Source: Cordilura impudica
Taxonomy: Eukaryota > Arthropoda > Insecta > Diptera > Scathophagidae
Length of the DNA stretch: 64,000 nucleotides
Assembly (NCBI GenBank): GCA_963682025.1
Contig: OY821520.1
Coordinates: 90,737,170 to 90,801,169, forward strand
Direction: 5' to 3'
Shown: positions 22,440 through 34,653 of the stretch, piece after piece
How the letters are laid out: the number at the start of each line of letters is the position of its first letter
Position numbering within the stretch: position 1 is the stretch's first letter
Position numbers and translations under genes: made by a program
The notes under the pieces: generated by a model
What the model saw: the letters and a program-made list of their open reading frames with translations, nothing else
Told to the model about the DNA's origin: nothing
Database searches by the model: none

Positions 22440-23665
22440 TTTAGATTTATTAAAATGAATTCTCGGGTTACGGAAACTAGGATTTGGGTAGTACAATGGT
22501 ACCATGCTTTACTCCTTAAGATTCGTCGAAAGGGATTTAGGCATGCGTTTGGTGGCCTTTTGACTATTATGAGGCTGGTAGACATGTTAGCCGAATATGG
22601 AACCATCACAAGAATTTCGATCCATTGAGATCTCCATGTTCGTGTACAAGACACAATCGCGGCATCGTCAATTCAGGCAAATCAAAGCATTTCGACTCGA
22701 AATTTATCGGCGCAAATCGAAATTACCAGACAGTCATTACAATGGATAATTCATGACGACTTAAATTTGTTTCCGTACAAAGTCCAAATTATATGGAACT
22801 TATACCCTTTGGATTTGGCTATTCATCTTGAATTTTGCCAGAAAATTATTGAAATGGCCGAAGTAGATAACAGCTTAATAAATTCCTTATTTATGTCCGA
22901 TGAGGCCCATTTTGATCTAATTGGCAATGCAAACAAGCAAAATTACCATATGTGAAGTGAATCTATTCTATAAATATCGCATGAGAGAGAACTGGTGAAA
23001 CTATGTTGCGCAATTTCATCAAGGAGCGTTGTGGGTCCGTCCCTTATTAAGGAAAAGGGTGTAACAGTAACTGTCGATATTTAAAGATTTTGATTGAGTT
23101 TTTTACCCTCAGTCCATTGATCTGAAACTTGTTGCATACACTTGCTGTGAAAAAAGGTTAACTTTGACTTAGTCACGCATAGCCACGCATGGTTACGCAC
23201 AGTCACGGAGTGATTTAAACCCAATTTGCCCTTATGCGATCAATCTGAAACTTGGTCGATAGACTTGCTGTAAAAAAGATTAACTTTGACATAGTCACGC
23301 ACAGTCACGGAGTGATTTAAGCCCCATTTCCTCTCATCCGATCGATCTGAAGCTTTGTCCAAAGACTTGTTGTACCCGAAGATTAATTTTAAAAAAGTCA
23401 CGCAAAGTCACGTACAGTTACGGAGAGATTCAAAACTCATATGCATAAGGAAAAAAAGAGTTTTAGTAAAAACTTTGTTTTTAAAGGTTATACAATTTTA
23501 TGGAATTATATCGAGCAAGGGGTGTACTAAATGAAACCAAGCAATTTTACTGAATTTTAGCAGTCCATTAGAACAATTATTGAGGAGATCCCGACTACAA
23601 CCATTCAGATGGCAATGAATAAATTTCTGTCGCATATGCATTAATGAGAATGGATGTCATTAACG
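22440..23665 (+). pseudogene. mariner-like transposase relic 2, split by a family 3 repeat
   Basis: Starting at MNSRVTETRIWVVQWYHALL it follows the plan of the Tc1/mariner-type transposases that are common in insects. There is a helix-turn-helix N-terminus, RLVDMLAEYGTITR, QSLQWIIHDDLNLFPYKVQI, and FMSDEAHFDLIGNANKQNY (first catalytic Asp in SDEAHF). After VTVTVDI (about 23070) a TCACGCA-unit repeat intervenes, and the C-terminus IEEIPTTTIQMAMNKFLSHM ends near 23643. The middle with the second and third catalytic residues is missing, so it is dead. An in-frame stop occurs near 22629. Confidence 0.85.
23075..23490 (+). repeat. TCACGCA-unit repeat (family 3), three-unit copy
   Basis: Three tandem units of about 115 bp. 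Each reads CATCCGATCGATCTGAAACT, a block like TTGGTCGATAGACTTGCTGT, AAAGATTAACTTTGACATAG, then TCACGCACAGTCACGGAGTG. It ends with CTCATATGCATAAGGAAAAA and AAGAGTTTTAGTAAAAACTT. The copy interrupts the mariner-like transposase and is 5'-truncated relative to 44487-46645. Confidence 0.85.
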
Positions 23666-24332
23666 CTCTATCATCTCCAGAAACAATTAATTGAATAAAA
23701 TTAAATTGACTTTTTTATAAAGAAAAAAAAATAAATAAATAAAATACATTGGTTAAAATCTGAATTTCTTCTTGTAGCACAATTTGTGCTGCCTCTTGAT
23801 ATCTATATTGATTTAGTAATGATTCTAGTTTTTATAAATAACTAAAAGTGAATTTGGCTATTTTAACAAAGTTTGATTTGTTTAACAAACAAGTAGCGTT
23901 AACTAAATATTACTCGTGGAATCAAAATCCTACTGCGGAAGCATTAACGATGTTGCAGAAAGCTTTAGAAGACTAGAAAATATCGTCAAAAGGGAAATAA
24001 TATCAACTAATGAAAAACATTTCCAGTAAATCCAAAATTTGGTGCTCAATAATCGTGAAATTATAGATATTTAAAAAAATACTTTTGGCCACAAACACGT
24101 CCAATCTCGACTGGTTCTAAAAACGCATAAAAAATTAATGATTTCTGATTAGAGGATTGAAGTTAGACTTCAGAAAATGCCTGGGCTCCCAAAATATCGT
24201 ACCAATCAAGGGAATATCTGGCAGAATACGAAGCAAGAACGGAGTGTTCACTATTAACAAGAAATATTACTTGAGTGTCAAGCGTTTTTTACGTGAAGCT
24301 TTTCTAAAAACAGCAGCTATATTGGTTTTTCG
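23666..24332. other. no recognised gene
   Basis: AT-rich. Two stretches have slightly coding-like composition (about 23930-24010 and 24157-24330), but no family is recognised. The longer open frame continues into a simple-sequence array and is not convincing. Confidence 0.4.
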
Positions 24333-24720
24333 AGACCATTTTCATTTTTTATTTTTTATTTTTCATTTTTTATTTTTCGCTTTTCTATTTTCTTTTTTCA
24401 TTTTTCATTTCAATTTTGCATTTTTCATATTATATTTTTTATATATTTTTTATTTTTTATTTTTTATATTTTATTTTTTATTTTTAAGTTTTCATTTTTA
24501 TTTTTCATTTTTTATTTTTATTTTTATTTTTTATTTTTTATTTTTCATTTTTATTTTTTATTTTTCATTTTCAAACAGGTTATTACATATCACAATTTTT
24601 TCACCAAGGCAATCATGGGTCACGCCGATTTTGTCTTACGCTCACATGTTTTTGTGATTATATTTTGAAATAGAAATTTACCCCCCCCCCTGCGCGTATA
24701 GATGTTGACACATCAAAAAA
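24333..24720 (-). mobile_element. Helentron-like element, family 2, partial copy with simple-sequence core
   Basis: The right part (24615-24720) matches 50505-50603: TTACGCTCACATG, TTTTTGTGATTATATTTTGA, then TAGATGTTGACACATC and an A-run. On the inner side lies a 230-bp array of TTTTTATTTTTCATT-type units (24340-24570) instead of the 21-bp units seen in the larger copy. A run of ten C is at 24681-24690. The other end of this copy was not found. Confidence 0.65.
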
Positions 24721-24997
24721 ATAATAAGGTCCTAAGGTTCCTTAAGCGTATTTCATTAGAGCATTTAAGGAGATCGAAGCTTATTTACTATATTTTAGTC
24801 AAACTAAAGGACTTCTGGGTCAAGTAGTTTCTGATAAATTCAACAAGATATATGATAGTATGAACTCAGATTGGTTTAGTTCAATGCTAGTCAGCACATT
24901 TAATATGACTTGCCTGTTTTTATAAAGTTTCTCATAACAAATGTTCCACGGTTTTATTCCACTTTCTATGATGTGAATGCATATTTTTCCCCATATT
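24721..24997. other. spacer without recognisable feature
   Basis: AT-rich; nothing recognised. Confidence 0.5.
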
Positions 24998-25733
24998 TAT
25001 ACCCTATACCACTATGTGGTTTGGGTGTAATGACTTTGTGCTGCTGTTTGTAACAACCAAAAATACAATGTCCGTCCGTCCGTCCGTCCGTCTATGTGTC
25101 CATGTAAACCTTGTAATCAAACTGCAGGTCGCAAATATGAATATATTTTGATGAAATTTGGTATATGAGCTTTCACCGGCCATGGGATGAACGCTGTTGA
25201 AACCGGTGAGAATCGGTCCATGTTCAGACCTAGCCCCCATACAAATGTCCCCTATAAAATCAACATAAATTGCAATAAGATCCAAATTGTCGTATAGATC
25301 TTACTCAAATTGGGTTTGTATGTGGTTATTACATCCACTAATGAATAGTTCAAAAACGATCCATATGGGATAACTGTTAGCCATAGGCCCCATATAGAGC
25401 TGCTTCCCGATCTTCACTTAAATCTATCAAAAAACAAAAATATTGCATTGATTTATCTATAATTTTGTTTGTATATATTTTTACAAAATACAAGAGACCT
25501 TACCAAACATGATCAGGATCGGTCCATTTTTGGACCTAGTCCCCATATAGATATAGCATCCGATATGAACTTTTTCATATCTGCAGCCAAAAAAATTAAT
25601 AAAAATCCCACTCAAATTTGGTTTATGCTTATTTTCTATATCCAGTTAGTTGGGCCTAAGAGATAGGGTCACTAAACGCATGGTATAGGGTATCGTATAG
25701 TCGGTCTAGACCGACTATAATTAACTTACTTGT
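24998..25733 (+). mobile_element. mini-me/DINE-1-like element, copy B
   Basis: Near-complete. It starts TATACCCTATACCACTATGT, has a GTCC tract at about 25069-25091, and ends with a perfect 24-bp palindrome (TATAGTCGGTCT and its complement, 25696-25719) then AATTAACTTACTTG. The 13-bp motif ATACCCTATACCA near the start reappears inverted (TGGTATAGGGTAT) just before the palindrome. That gives the subterminal repeat plus 3' hairpin plan of Helentron-type non-autonomous elements. Confidence 0.93.
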
Positions 25734-25796
25734 TTTTGTTTCTTCTCTTTAAGCATCTTAAATGCTCGAGTCATGTACTTATTTCAACATGCTCAT

Positions 25797-26535
25797 TATA
25801 CCCTATATCACCATATAGTTTAGGTATAATGACTTTGTGCTGCTGTTTGTAACTACCAAAAATATTTGACCTAGACCCGTCTGTTATTATACCGATCGGC
25901 TGTCCGTCCGCCCGTCTGTGTATCCATGTAAACCTTTTAATCAAACTACAGGTCGCAAATATGAATATATTTTGATGAAGTGTGGTATATGAGCTTTTAT
26001 CAGCCACAGGATGAAGGCTTTTGAAATTGGTGAAATTCGGTTCGCGTTCAGACATAGTCCCCTTACAAATGGCCCCCATGAAATCGACATAAATTTCCAA
26101 AAGATCCAAATTATCATACAGATCTCAGTCAAATTGGGTTTGTATATGTTTATTATATCCATTAATCAGTAGTCCAAAAATAATACCTATAGGACAATTC
26201 TTAGTCACAGGTCCCAGATAGGGCTGCTTCCCGATCTTCACCTAAATCTATCAAAAAACAAAAATATTGCACAGATTTTTCTCAAATTTAGTTTGTATAT
26301 ATTTTTTTCAAAATATAAGTGACTTTACCAAATATGGTCAGGATCGATCTATATTTCGATCACGCTCCATATAAATATAGCATCCAATATGAACTTTTTC
26401 ATATCAGCGGCCAAAAAAAATTAATAATAATGCCACTCAAATTTGGTCTTTGCTTATTTTCTATATCGAATTGGTTTGACCGAAGAGATAGAGTCTTTAA
26501 ACCACGGTGTAGGGTATCGTATAGTCGGTCTTGAT
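25797..26535 (+). mobile_element. mini-me/DINE-1-like element, copy C
   Basis: A more diverged copy, 63 bp after copy B and in the same orientation. It starts TATACCCTATATCACCATAT; the GTCC tract is short (GTCCGTCCGCCCGTC, 25912-25926). The 3' palindrome is decayed (ATAGTCGGTCTTGATTAG). Confidence 0.88.
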
Positions 26536-28509
26536 TAGATTGTTGTTTTCAGATTAAATAAAATTTCGTAAATTCTGATCATTTACGTGTCATCCCTTTT
26601 GTGTAGTGTGTTGCATAAAAGAGTGCCTCTAAGTCATTGAGTGTTTACAAATAAATACAGATTTTATCTTACCAGGCCCATACGCAAATTATACAATTGA
26701 ATGTCAAATTAATTGTCTTATGGGAAAATTAGTTATAAAAATGTAAGCATGTTTGTTAGAATTAGGTTTTTGATGAGAAAATTAATGAAACGGTAAGTAA
26801 TTTTGGCCACGTTTACAGTAATTAAATTTGCATAAGTAAATCATGTTTTAGAATAATAGGATCTCAGCGCCACTGGGGCATTGTTGGGACAGGTTGAAAG
26901 CATGAATTCAATTTCGAAATTAAGTTAATGAAAAATGTCAAACTATTAACAAAGTAGCAGTTTTCGAAGGTGTTATTGAGCGTAATAAGTTGCTTAATTA
27001 ATTTTATTCAAAAACCGAATAAACAATAACATCTTCCTTGGCAATTTTTTCTCCTTTTGGAAAAGATAGAAGTTCTATTTTAATTTAAAAAAATATTGTT
27101 GTGAATATTAATGACTGAGTTTGATTATCTATTTTTATGGAAAATAATAAAATTAGTTGCGAATATTATTTACAAACTTTATCGATGTATATTTATATAC
27201 ATACCCGGAAAGAACTTCTAATAATCTATCCAAAACGGTTTATCTTACAACTTAAATGCACAAACTTACATTGGGAATCCCAGAAGAGATTAATATATTT
27301 ATACTAAAATTTTTCATTAGGGTGTAATATCGTAATGTTTATGCCATAACTATATGTGTGCAATCCATGGTTATGAAATCTGTAAAGTTTGCTGGTGTTG
27401 CAAATTAACAACAAAACAACTATACTTGATATAAGCTAACCAGAAAAAATAAGGAAACAACGAAAGCAACAATATAACATTTGGGTGGCCCGAAAATATT
27501 TATTTTTAGAATTTTAAAACTCTGAACGATTTGGATTTGCAATGAACTTTTTGAAGAAGAACATGCCCCGTTCTCCTGCAATTTGAAATCTGGCTTGCAT
27601 CTTTCCTAATATAAGAAGTACGCGTAGTTAATGAAAGTACCAACTCTTAATAGCAGCCATGATGTTTCCTATTGTTTAAAACTATTTTGCGAGAGCTCCA
27701 CTATGAAAACCAAACCACAGCACAGGCAACAACCACGCAATACGAATTTTAAATATAACACATCAACAATTTTCTGTTTGTTCTCTTTTCTCTGACATTA
27801 GGAATTTGTAATACAATTTTGTTGGGTCCGTTTATTGCTGATGTGGCTTGTGTTGCAATTGAAAAAGGAAAAAAAAGTTGAAAATAATTAACAAGTTTTA
27901 TTTATTTTTGAACTATTTTGTCGCTAGCTAAATTTCGTATGCATTCGTAACACTGGATAGCAATTTTAACTGCTAATATTTAAAGACTCATAAAAATAAA
28001 CACAAACAAAATAATATGGTGGCATACATTTTGTTTGAAACTTGGACAAACAAGTTTATAAGTTCACAACGAATTTTGATAAACAAATGCCACCTTACTA
28101 TTGAATTTCTTATGTATACGTAGCTTTAGCAGGAGCTAGTGGTATAAAATCTATGACTGGAAATCATAATAATGCATCGTAGATACATACGGACTTACAT
28201 ATACACATGCATTCACACATACTCATATACTTAGTATGCCTTGAACAAGAATGCTGAAACAATTTGGTTGTAACCTAAGGACAAATTAGCCAAGTGGAAG
28301 ACAACTTAAATGTTCATTAGGGTTTTTTATTCCAAGTATTAAGTGACTCAAATATGACAAGGATTGCCAAGCGTTAAGAATTTAAGGATCAGAATATATT
28401 ACTGACTATACAACGCAATAATATTCGCGCAAAAAATATTGTTCATCCTTTTTGACTTAAAGATAAGTCGAAACTTTCTTTCAGATAACCATCCTTGAAA
28501 TGATACATG

Positions 28510-28514
<5 letters not shown>
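26536..28514. other. about 2 kb without recognised gene or repeat
   Basis: AT-rich sequence with no long open frame, no recognised repeat family and no RNA gene. It is one of the few stretches here that may be ordinary, non-transposon DNA. Confidence 0.5.
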
Positions 28515-28540
<26 letters not shown>

Positions 28541-28541
28541 T
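28515..28541. repeat. (TA)n microsatellite
   Basis: Uninterrupted TA dinucleotides of about 13 units, flanked by TGATATACA and TGATGATATA. Confidence 0.9.
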
Positions 28542-28779
28542 GATGATATACACTTCTTTTAACTCATTAACTAAGCGGAAATCTTGGTAATATATTATAG
28601 TTTCAAGATCTAAAAATATGCAAGACGGCTCACACAGACATTTATTTTTGATTTTAAGAAAATTATAACCCCCAAATCACTTTAAAGAGGGGTAAATGAG
28701 TCTATCATTTCATATAAAATTGATTGGCATAAGGAATTGGAATTTGTTACATATTTATTTCGAAAATTTCGTAAAATGT

Positions 28780-29070
28780 TTATGAAAAAAAAAAGGAAAT
28801 AAACGCAATATTAGTGGGAGTGGCAGCAGCCATATATAGCCAATATATATCAGCAAATATATGGAGTACTATTAATAGTCTTGAGATTTTATGTTAGCTC
28901 ATAAGTTATAAATGTGCATAGGTGAAACAAACATGGAAGGGCTTGAGTATGAGGGCGTGGCATACCCCAAAGAAAGTAGTATTCATCAGTATGTATCTAA
29001 AGTAGTTTTACGGCTCGAGTTTTGAAAGTTTGTGTTAGTTGATTGATTATAATCAATAATTAATAATTAT
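28780..29070. repeat. decayed tandem units with GGGAGTGGCA / GGGCGTGGCA motif
   Basis: Two units resembling 5459-5950: AGTGGGAGTGGCAGC near 28814 and GAGGGCGTGGCATACC near 28952. Between them is GGAGTACTATTAATAGTCTT and GAGATTTTATGTTAGCTC, like the shared block of the other locus. Confidence 0.5.
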
Positions 29071-30465
29071 AATTAATTATAATTAATATTTGGAGTGGTC
29101 GTACCTAACCTAAGCGGGATCTAATCGTGACATGAGTCATATACACTATAAATCAAATTTCGTGTGAGTGCAGATAATCTTAATGTGACTCTACATCATC
29201 TCTGTAGAATCTAAATGTCTTATCTATTATTGCGAAAATGTTTAAATCCACGAAATACCCATACATGAAAATTAGGGTGACAGCCAATTTTTTTTTTTTT
29301 TTTTTTTTTGAAACTCAAGACGTCCGGATCGAATTATTGTGACACTGTATCTAAAACTTTAGTGCGCCAAATTTGAGCCATATCGGACAATGGTTTCTGG
29401 AAGCGCATTGAGTTCAAAGTTCAAATAGGCATTTATATGTAAAAATTATCAAAAAAAATCATTTTTCTCAAAAATTTTGATATTAATAATTGGGTTTCAA
29501 TAAAATTAATTAATAGACCATAATCAAGAGTAAATTGTCTTTCTTATAAAACAACAAAATCTATTATCGGTTGAAAAACAGCTAAGTTAAATCAACTTCC
29601 CCAGGCAATAAATGCCGCGTAGACCACTTGATTAAGATAATGAAGCTCACAGTTTTAAAGACATTGAAATAATTTACAACAACAACATTTTTCCATTCCC
29701 CTGATCCCAAGATGATCTTATGTAAAGTCCCTTGCATCTCGTCTATTGTTATGCCGTTCTAAATTAATGTCAAAAATGTACGTATTTTTTAGCACCATTT
29801 CAAAATCTCAAATTTTATTTTTCAAAAATTTTGTTCAAGAAATTTTCCGAAATCAACTACTGGACTCAGAGATCTTATTACAAAAAATATATGTGATTAA
29901 AAATACCAAATATTGTGGCTATCCTGTTCTTAATTTGGCGAGGGCAGCGTTTTAGTTTCAGCGGATTTGAAGAAAAATGTGATTTTTCGTACTTTTGCAA
30001 CTTTTAGGCTACATCTTTTTGATGTTTTCATATTACAAAGGTCTTTTGTCTAAATATTACACTAATTGATATAATTTCTTAATCTTGTTAATTTAAGTTA
30101 AATTGAAACACTATAAACTGTCCCTCTTTAGGGCCAAAAGTCAAATTTAATGATATTTTTTTAAAGAAAATATTGAAATAATGTATATATATTTGTGGAA
30201 GGCTATCGATAAAATTTGTTGATAATATATTAATAATTCTGAAAAATAATATTCTGGACTTATTTTCTGAAATAAACCCGTGGGGTACTCTTGATGTCAA
30301 ATTGAACCTCTATGAAAATCTATAAATATTTTCTTCATCAGAATTTTTTTTAAAATAAAACAAATTCAATGTGTTAATAAAAATCCTAAAATATATTCGT
30401 TATTTTATGAAAATATATAGATTTATTAGTTTTTATATTTAATACAGTATAAACAAATTTGAATA
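29071..30465. other. no recognised gene; T-run and unknown sequence
   Basis: Contains a run of about 22 T at 29288-29310 and then unique-looking sequence (GACGTCCGGATCGAATTATT; CATATCGGACAATGGTTTCT). An open frame at 29746-29955 has no recognised family. It may include an unidentified transposon. Confidence 0.4.
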
Positions 30466-30562
30466 AATTTTTATTTCAGAAATAAATTAATTAATATCTT
30501 AATCTTTTTGTAAAGGTTGTAAATTAACGATATTAATTAATTTATTTCTGAATAAAAAGTTA
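30466..30562. repeat. hairpin-forming inverted repeat
   Basis: TTTTATTTCAGAAATAAATT then AATTAATATC is followed, after about 25 bp, by its complement GATATTAATTAATTTATTTC then TGAATAAAA, giving a stem of about 32 bp. It directly precedes a mini-me fragment. Confidence 0.75.
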
Positions 30563-30862
30563 AGGGTAATTTTTATGGGGAATATGTTGGAACCGATTTT
30601 CAGCAATTCAAAAGCGTTCATGCAATGGCCGACAGAAGCTCAAACACGAAATTTCATCAACATATATTCATAGTTGCGACCTGTAGTTTGATTGCAAGGT
30701 CTACGTGGACACACAGACAAACGGACATCGCTAAACCGACTCAGAAAGTGATTCTAAGTCGATCGGAATAATAAGAGATGGGTCTGGGTCAAATATTTTT
30801 TGTAGTTACAAACATCAGCACAAAGTCATTATACCTTGGCCACATAGCGGTATAGGGTATTA
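30563..30862 (-). mobile_element. mini-me fragment, 5' part
   Basis: Reads like the 5' half of mini-me on the minus strand: AAAGCGTTCATGCAATGGCC, AGTTGCGACCTGTAGTTTGA, CACACAGACAAACGGACATC, CAGCACAAAGTCATTATACC, CATAGCGGTATAGGGTATT. The GTCC tract is reduced to a few bases. Confidence 0.85.
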
Positions 30863-31059
30863 AAATTAAACAGAACAATAATAATAAAAGCAACCTACGT
30901 TTAAACCAGAAAATTATAAAAAAAATAAGACCAATGGTTTTAAAATAAATATCATGCGTTTCGAGAGATGGTCTTGAATGTACCTATTACTGAGGCAATA
31001 ACAGAATATAGAAGATAAGCATTTGTCAAACTTTAGTGCTATGGTTATTAATTTGTGGC

Positions 31060-31350
31060 AACCAGATATAAGGCCTAGGTCTCCGGTTGGAAGTAAATTC
31101 AATGCAAAGCATCAATGGTAGTGATCCAGATTACATAATCCTAAGGTAAGAGAGCTATATAAGTGCATCATAAACAACAACTGCACTATCTTATTAACAG
31201 GAAGACCAACGTATTGACCCACAGATCAGCGTAGGATAACCGATTTAGTGGATTTTGTTATTTTCTGTGGAATCTCAAGTCAATTTCTGCACATAACAGA
31301 TAGTGATGAGCTTAGTTCTGACCACTCTCACTCTTTTGGTTAACGTTATT
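31060..31350 (+). pseudogene. jockey-type LINE ORF2 endonuclease fragment (LINE 3, part 1)
   Basis: Reads FNAKHQW, SRLHNPKVRELYKCIINNN, then TDQRRITDLVDFVIFCGISS and LHITDSDELSSDHS with in-frame stops. FNAKHxxW and SDHSP-like motifs belong to the apurinic-type endonuclease of jockey-clade LINEs. The RT part of what is probably the same element follows at 32890. Confidence 0.85.
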
Positions 31351-32100
31351 ACATCGCACCTCCGGTGCAATATCCACGTAAGTTGAATTTTGTCCGAAAT
31401 TGAATTAACAACACCATAATTTCCCAAATGTCAAATTTTATATGGTATAAAACGACATAGTTGTATCCTCGCTAGCGTCCAAAAGGGGCCACTTTTTTAT
31501 TTGACACAAAAGCTGGAACGACAAACCTTTTCAAAACGTAAAGTCATATTAGTCTTTTGTGAGCCACAACTGCTCACACGACATAGCTTTTAGTTGAATG
31601 AATGATTAGTAAATTAGCGTAAATCTTAGGAAAACAATGAAATAAATTAACTTTGCGTCGTTGTTGCTAATTTTATTCAATTATTTAAAACTAATATTAT
31701 TCCTCAATATTATGAGTCATTTTATAATGGACTTTTCTAAATATGTGGATTTTTTATAAAGTAAACAAAGCGTGTTTGAATTACAAAATGTCCATTATAT
31801 TATTTTGTAAAAGTCCCACTTATCGAGAAAAAATTACTCATATGGCAAGACTGAGCTCAAAAAAGAGGCAGGTGCAAAACATAAATAACAACAATATTAA
31901 TTCTAACTAGCAGAATAATCAGCTATTTACAGGACTCTTTAAGTCAATTCGGTAGGCCTTCTTTAGGGCGTAATTGTATGTTGAATAAGCAAGAAAACTT
32001 TGAACGTAATTTCATTTAGGAAAATTGCACCTATGTCGATATTGCATCAGTGGTACGACACATCTCAACATCATTCTCAAAAAAAAAAAAAAAAAAAAAA
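31351..32100. other. no recognised gene; ends in an A-run
   Basis: AT-rich. A short palindrome (TATAATGGAC / GTCCATTATA) lies near 31723-31800. A run of 22 A at 32079-32100 directly precedes a mini-me copy. Some LINE 3 linker sequence may be present but is not readable. Confidence 0.45.
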
Positions 32101-32888
32101 CAAGTAAGAAAATTATAGTCGGTCTAGACCGACTATACGATACCCTATACCATGCGTTTAGAAACCCTATCTCTTAGCCCCAACTAACTGGACATAGAAA
32201 ATAAGCAAAAACCATATTTGAGTGCGATTTTTATTAATTTTTTTGGCTGCAGATAAGAAAAAGTTCATATCGGATGCTATATCTATATGGGGACTAGGTC
32301 CAAAAATGGACCGATCCTGTTCATGTTTGGTAAAGTCTCTTGTATTTTGCAAAAATATATACAAACAAAATTTGGGAAGAATCAGTGCAATATTTTTGTT
32401 TTTTAATAGATTTAAATGAAGATCGGGAAGCAGCTCTATATGGGGCCAAAGTGATCATTTTTGGATTACTCATTAATGGATGTAATGAACGCATATAAAC
32501 CAAATTTGAGTAAGATCTATGTGACAATTTGGATCTTATGACAATTTATGTTGATTTCATAGGGGTAATTTGTATGGGGGCTAGGTCTGAACATGGACCG
32601 ATTCTCACCAATTTCAACAGCGTTCATCCCATGGCCTACAAAAGCTTATATACCAAATTTCATCAAAACATATTCATATTTGCGACCTGCAGTTTGATTA
32701 AAAGGTTTACATGGACACACAGACGGACGGACGGACGGACGGATGGACGGACATTGTTAAATCAACTCAGAAAGTGATTCAGATTCGATCGGTTTAATTA
32801 ATGATGGGTCTAGGGCAAATATTTTTGGTTGTTACAAACAGCAGCACAAAGTCATTATACCCAAACCACATAGTGGTATAGGTTATAA
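32101..32888 (-). mobile_element. mini-me/DINE-1-like element, copy D
   Basis: Complete copy. It starts CAAGTAAGAAAATTATAGTC with the perfect 24-bp palindrome at 32114-32137. The inverted 13-bp motif follows (ATACCCTATACCA), a GACG tract is at 32720-32751, and it ends CACATAGTGGTATAGGTTAT. LINE 3 sequence resumes at once on its right side. Confidence 0.93.
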
Positions 32889-32889
32889 A

Positions 32890-33600
32890 AATAGTATCAC
32901 CACATGAAGTCCAATTATTAGGAAGTAATAAGTTAAACTGTAAAAAGTTTCTTGGTTATGATTTTATTAATGGATTAGTAGTTAAATCTTTGCACAAAGA
33001 AAGAATTATGTTCCTAGCACTATTTTTAACTATATACTCCAATTAAACCAAACCCAATAAACCTGAAACGCTATAATATCATATAGACCAATCAGCTTGC
33101 TAGTCAAATTCTCCAAAATCTTCGAGAGAATATTGTTGAAAAGATTGTCACCAGTACTTGAACAATTTAACATCGTAGCTGACCATCAATTCGGTTTCTG
33201 ACAAAAACATGGCACCCCGAACAATGCCATCGAATAAGAGATACCTTAGAAAAGGGGTAGAATTGTTCCGGAGTATGTTTAGATATACAAAAATGTTTGA
33301 CAACGTACGGCACATTGGTTTATACTACAAAGCTAGTTGCTATTAAAGGCTTATTTAAGTGAATGCCATTTCTATGTCAAAGCAAATAATGAATCTTCAG
33401 ATCTTTATGAAATAAGAGCAGGTGTACGGCATGGCAAAGCTTTGGGCACAACCTTAATATAATTTTTACGCCAGACTCCAGCTTATGTAATGCTGATACT
33501 TCGAATTTAGTTCAAAAGGAGATTTATGCTTTTGAAAGGTGGCTAAACAAATTTGAGGAAAATCTATGCTATATTTTTGTTATTGAAAGGTTTATATAAA
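32890..33600 (+). pseudogene. jockey-type LINE ORF2 RT fragment (LINE 3, part 2)
   Basis: Linker ISPHEVQLLGSNKLNCKKFL and GYDFINGLVVKSLHKE, then RPISLLVKFSKIFERILLKR, FNIVADHQFGF, a decayed middle, and a relic of the GVPQG motif as RAGVRHGKALG. Stops and frameshifts are frequent and the FADD box is not readable. Element D separates it from the upstream part. Confidence 0.8.
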
Positions 33601-33654
33601 CATGGAGAAGCTTCAATAAGAATTGCCCTATAAAGTTTGTTTTTTTTTTTTTTT

Positions 33655-34018
33655 TGGTCTACTAATAAATGGATTTAGTAATCACACACAAACCAAATTT
33701 GTACTAGATCTGTATGACAAGTTGGATCATAAGGGTCATTTGTATGGGGACAAGGTCTCAGCATAAATCGATTTTCATCGATTAACATGGCGATTGTTCT
33801 ATGGCTGGTAGAAAGCTATATATCAAATTTCATCAAAATATATTGATATTTGCGACCTGTGTTTTGATTATAAGATTCACATTGATACACAGAGAGATGG
33901 ACGAGTGGCTCAGAAAGTGAGTACGGTACGATCGATATAATAACAGACTGCTCTAGCTCAAACATTTTTGTACTTACTATTATCCGCACAATCTCTTTAA
34001 AGTGGTAAAGCCTATAAA
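33655..34018 (-). mobile_element. mini-me fragment, diverged
   Basis: Contains in order ACTAATAAATGGATTTAGTA, GTATGGGGACAAGGTCTCAG, AAATTTCATCAAAATATATT, GCGACCTGTG, and CACATTGATACACAGAGAGA. These match the 5' two-thirds of mini-me on the minus strand. The GTCC tract is lost. Confidence 0.75.
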
Positions 34019-34653
34019 TATAAATTTCCAGGTACTAGGAACAGAGTATACCTTGTACAAGTGTGTACCTTTGTAGTGCGCTGTTGAGAAAACCAAATTC
34101 AGAACTTCCCCAACATATTAGGTATTTTTTGTTAATATATCGCTGGCGTATCTAAAACCACTACCTCCCCTTCAACACAAATCTTGGATTTTTACAGATA
34201 TCTTAATCTTTCTCGAACAAATCCTTTGAAATTTCGTATTTTGGAAAAATAAAAACAATTACAGTTGTGCCCTGACACCTTATCATACCATCCTCAAGTT
34301 CATAATGCGAATCTGACCAACACTTCAGTTGTACAATAAATCTTTAACACAAAAATAAATGAAAACCATTAAGTTCCCAAAAACGATTCGGAAACTTTTA
34401 TCGATTTGATATTTTTAGAAAAATTTGAAAATATGTCAAAAATGGCTCGTTACATTTTTTGATTAGAGCTTTTTTTTCAGATTAGGACTCAATGCGCCCA
34501 TGTCCTTTTGAAAAATTTACTGAGACTCCATATTGTAAAAAATGTCGGCCCGTGTAACTAATATATTAAGTATGAACTATTTAAAAGTTTTTATCTCTAG
34601 CTCTAAAAGAATATCAAAACAATTGCTGATGTGGTCTTGAAGTTTTCTAAAAA
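34019..34653. other. no recognised gene
   Basis: AT-rich sequence; nothing recognised. Confidence 0.5.

Noticed and set aside
24157..24657. 166-codon open frame rich in Phe, Leu and Ile, looking like a membrane protein
   Set aside because: Most of it is TTTTTATTTTTCATT simple sequence; the short part before the array has no recognised family.
25469..25666. Recurring small open frames such as MYIFLQNTRDxTKHxQDRSIF and MSGIFINFFGCRYEKVHI in many places
   Set aside because: They are the two strands of the same segment of mini-me copies (also at 32167, 35064, 54354, 55428, 57013). They are kept open by recent shared descent, and no conserved start or coding pattern is visible.
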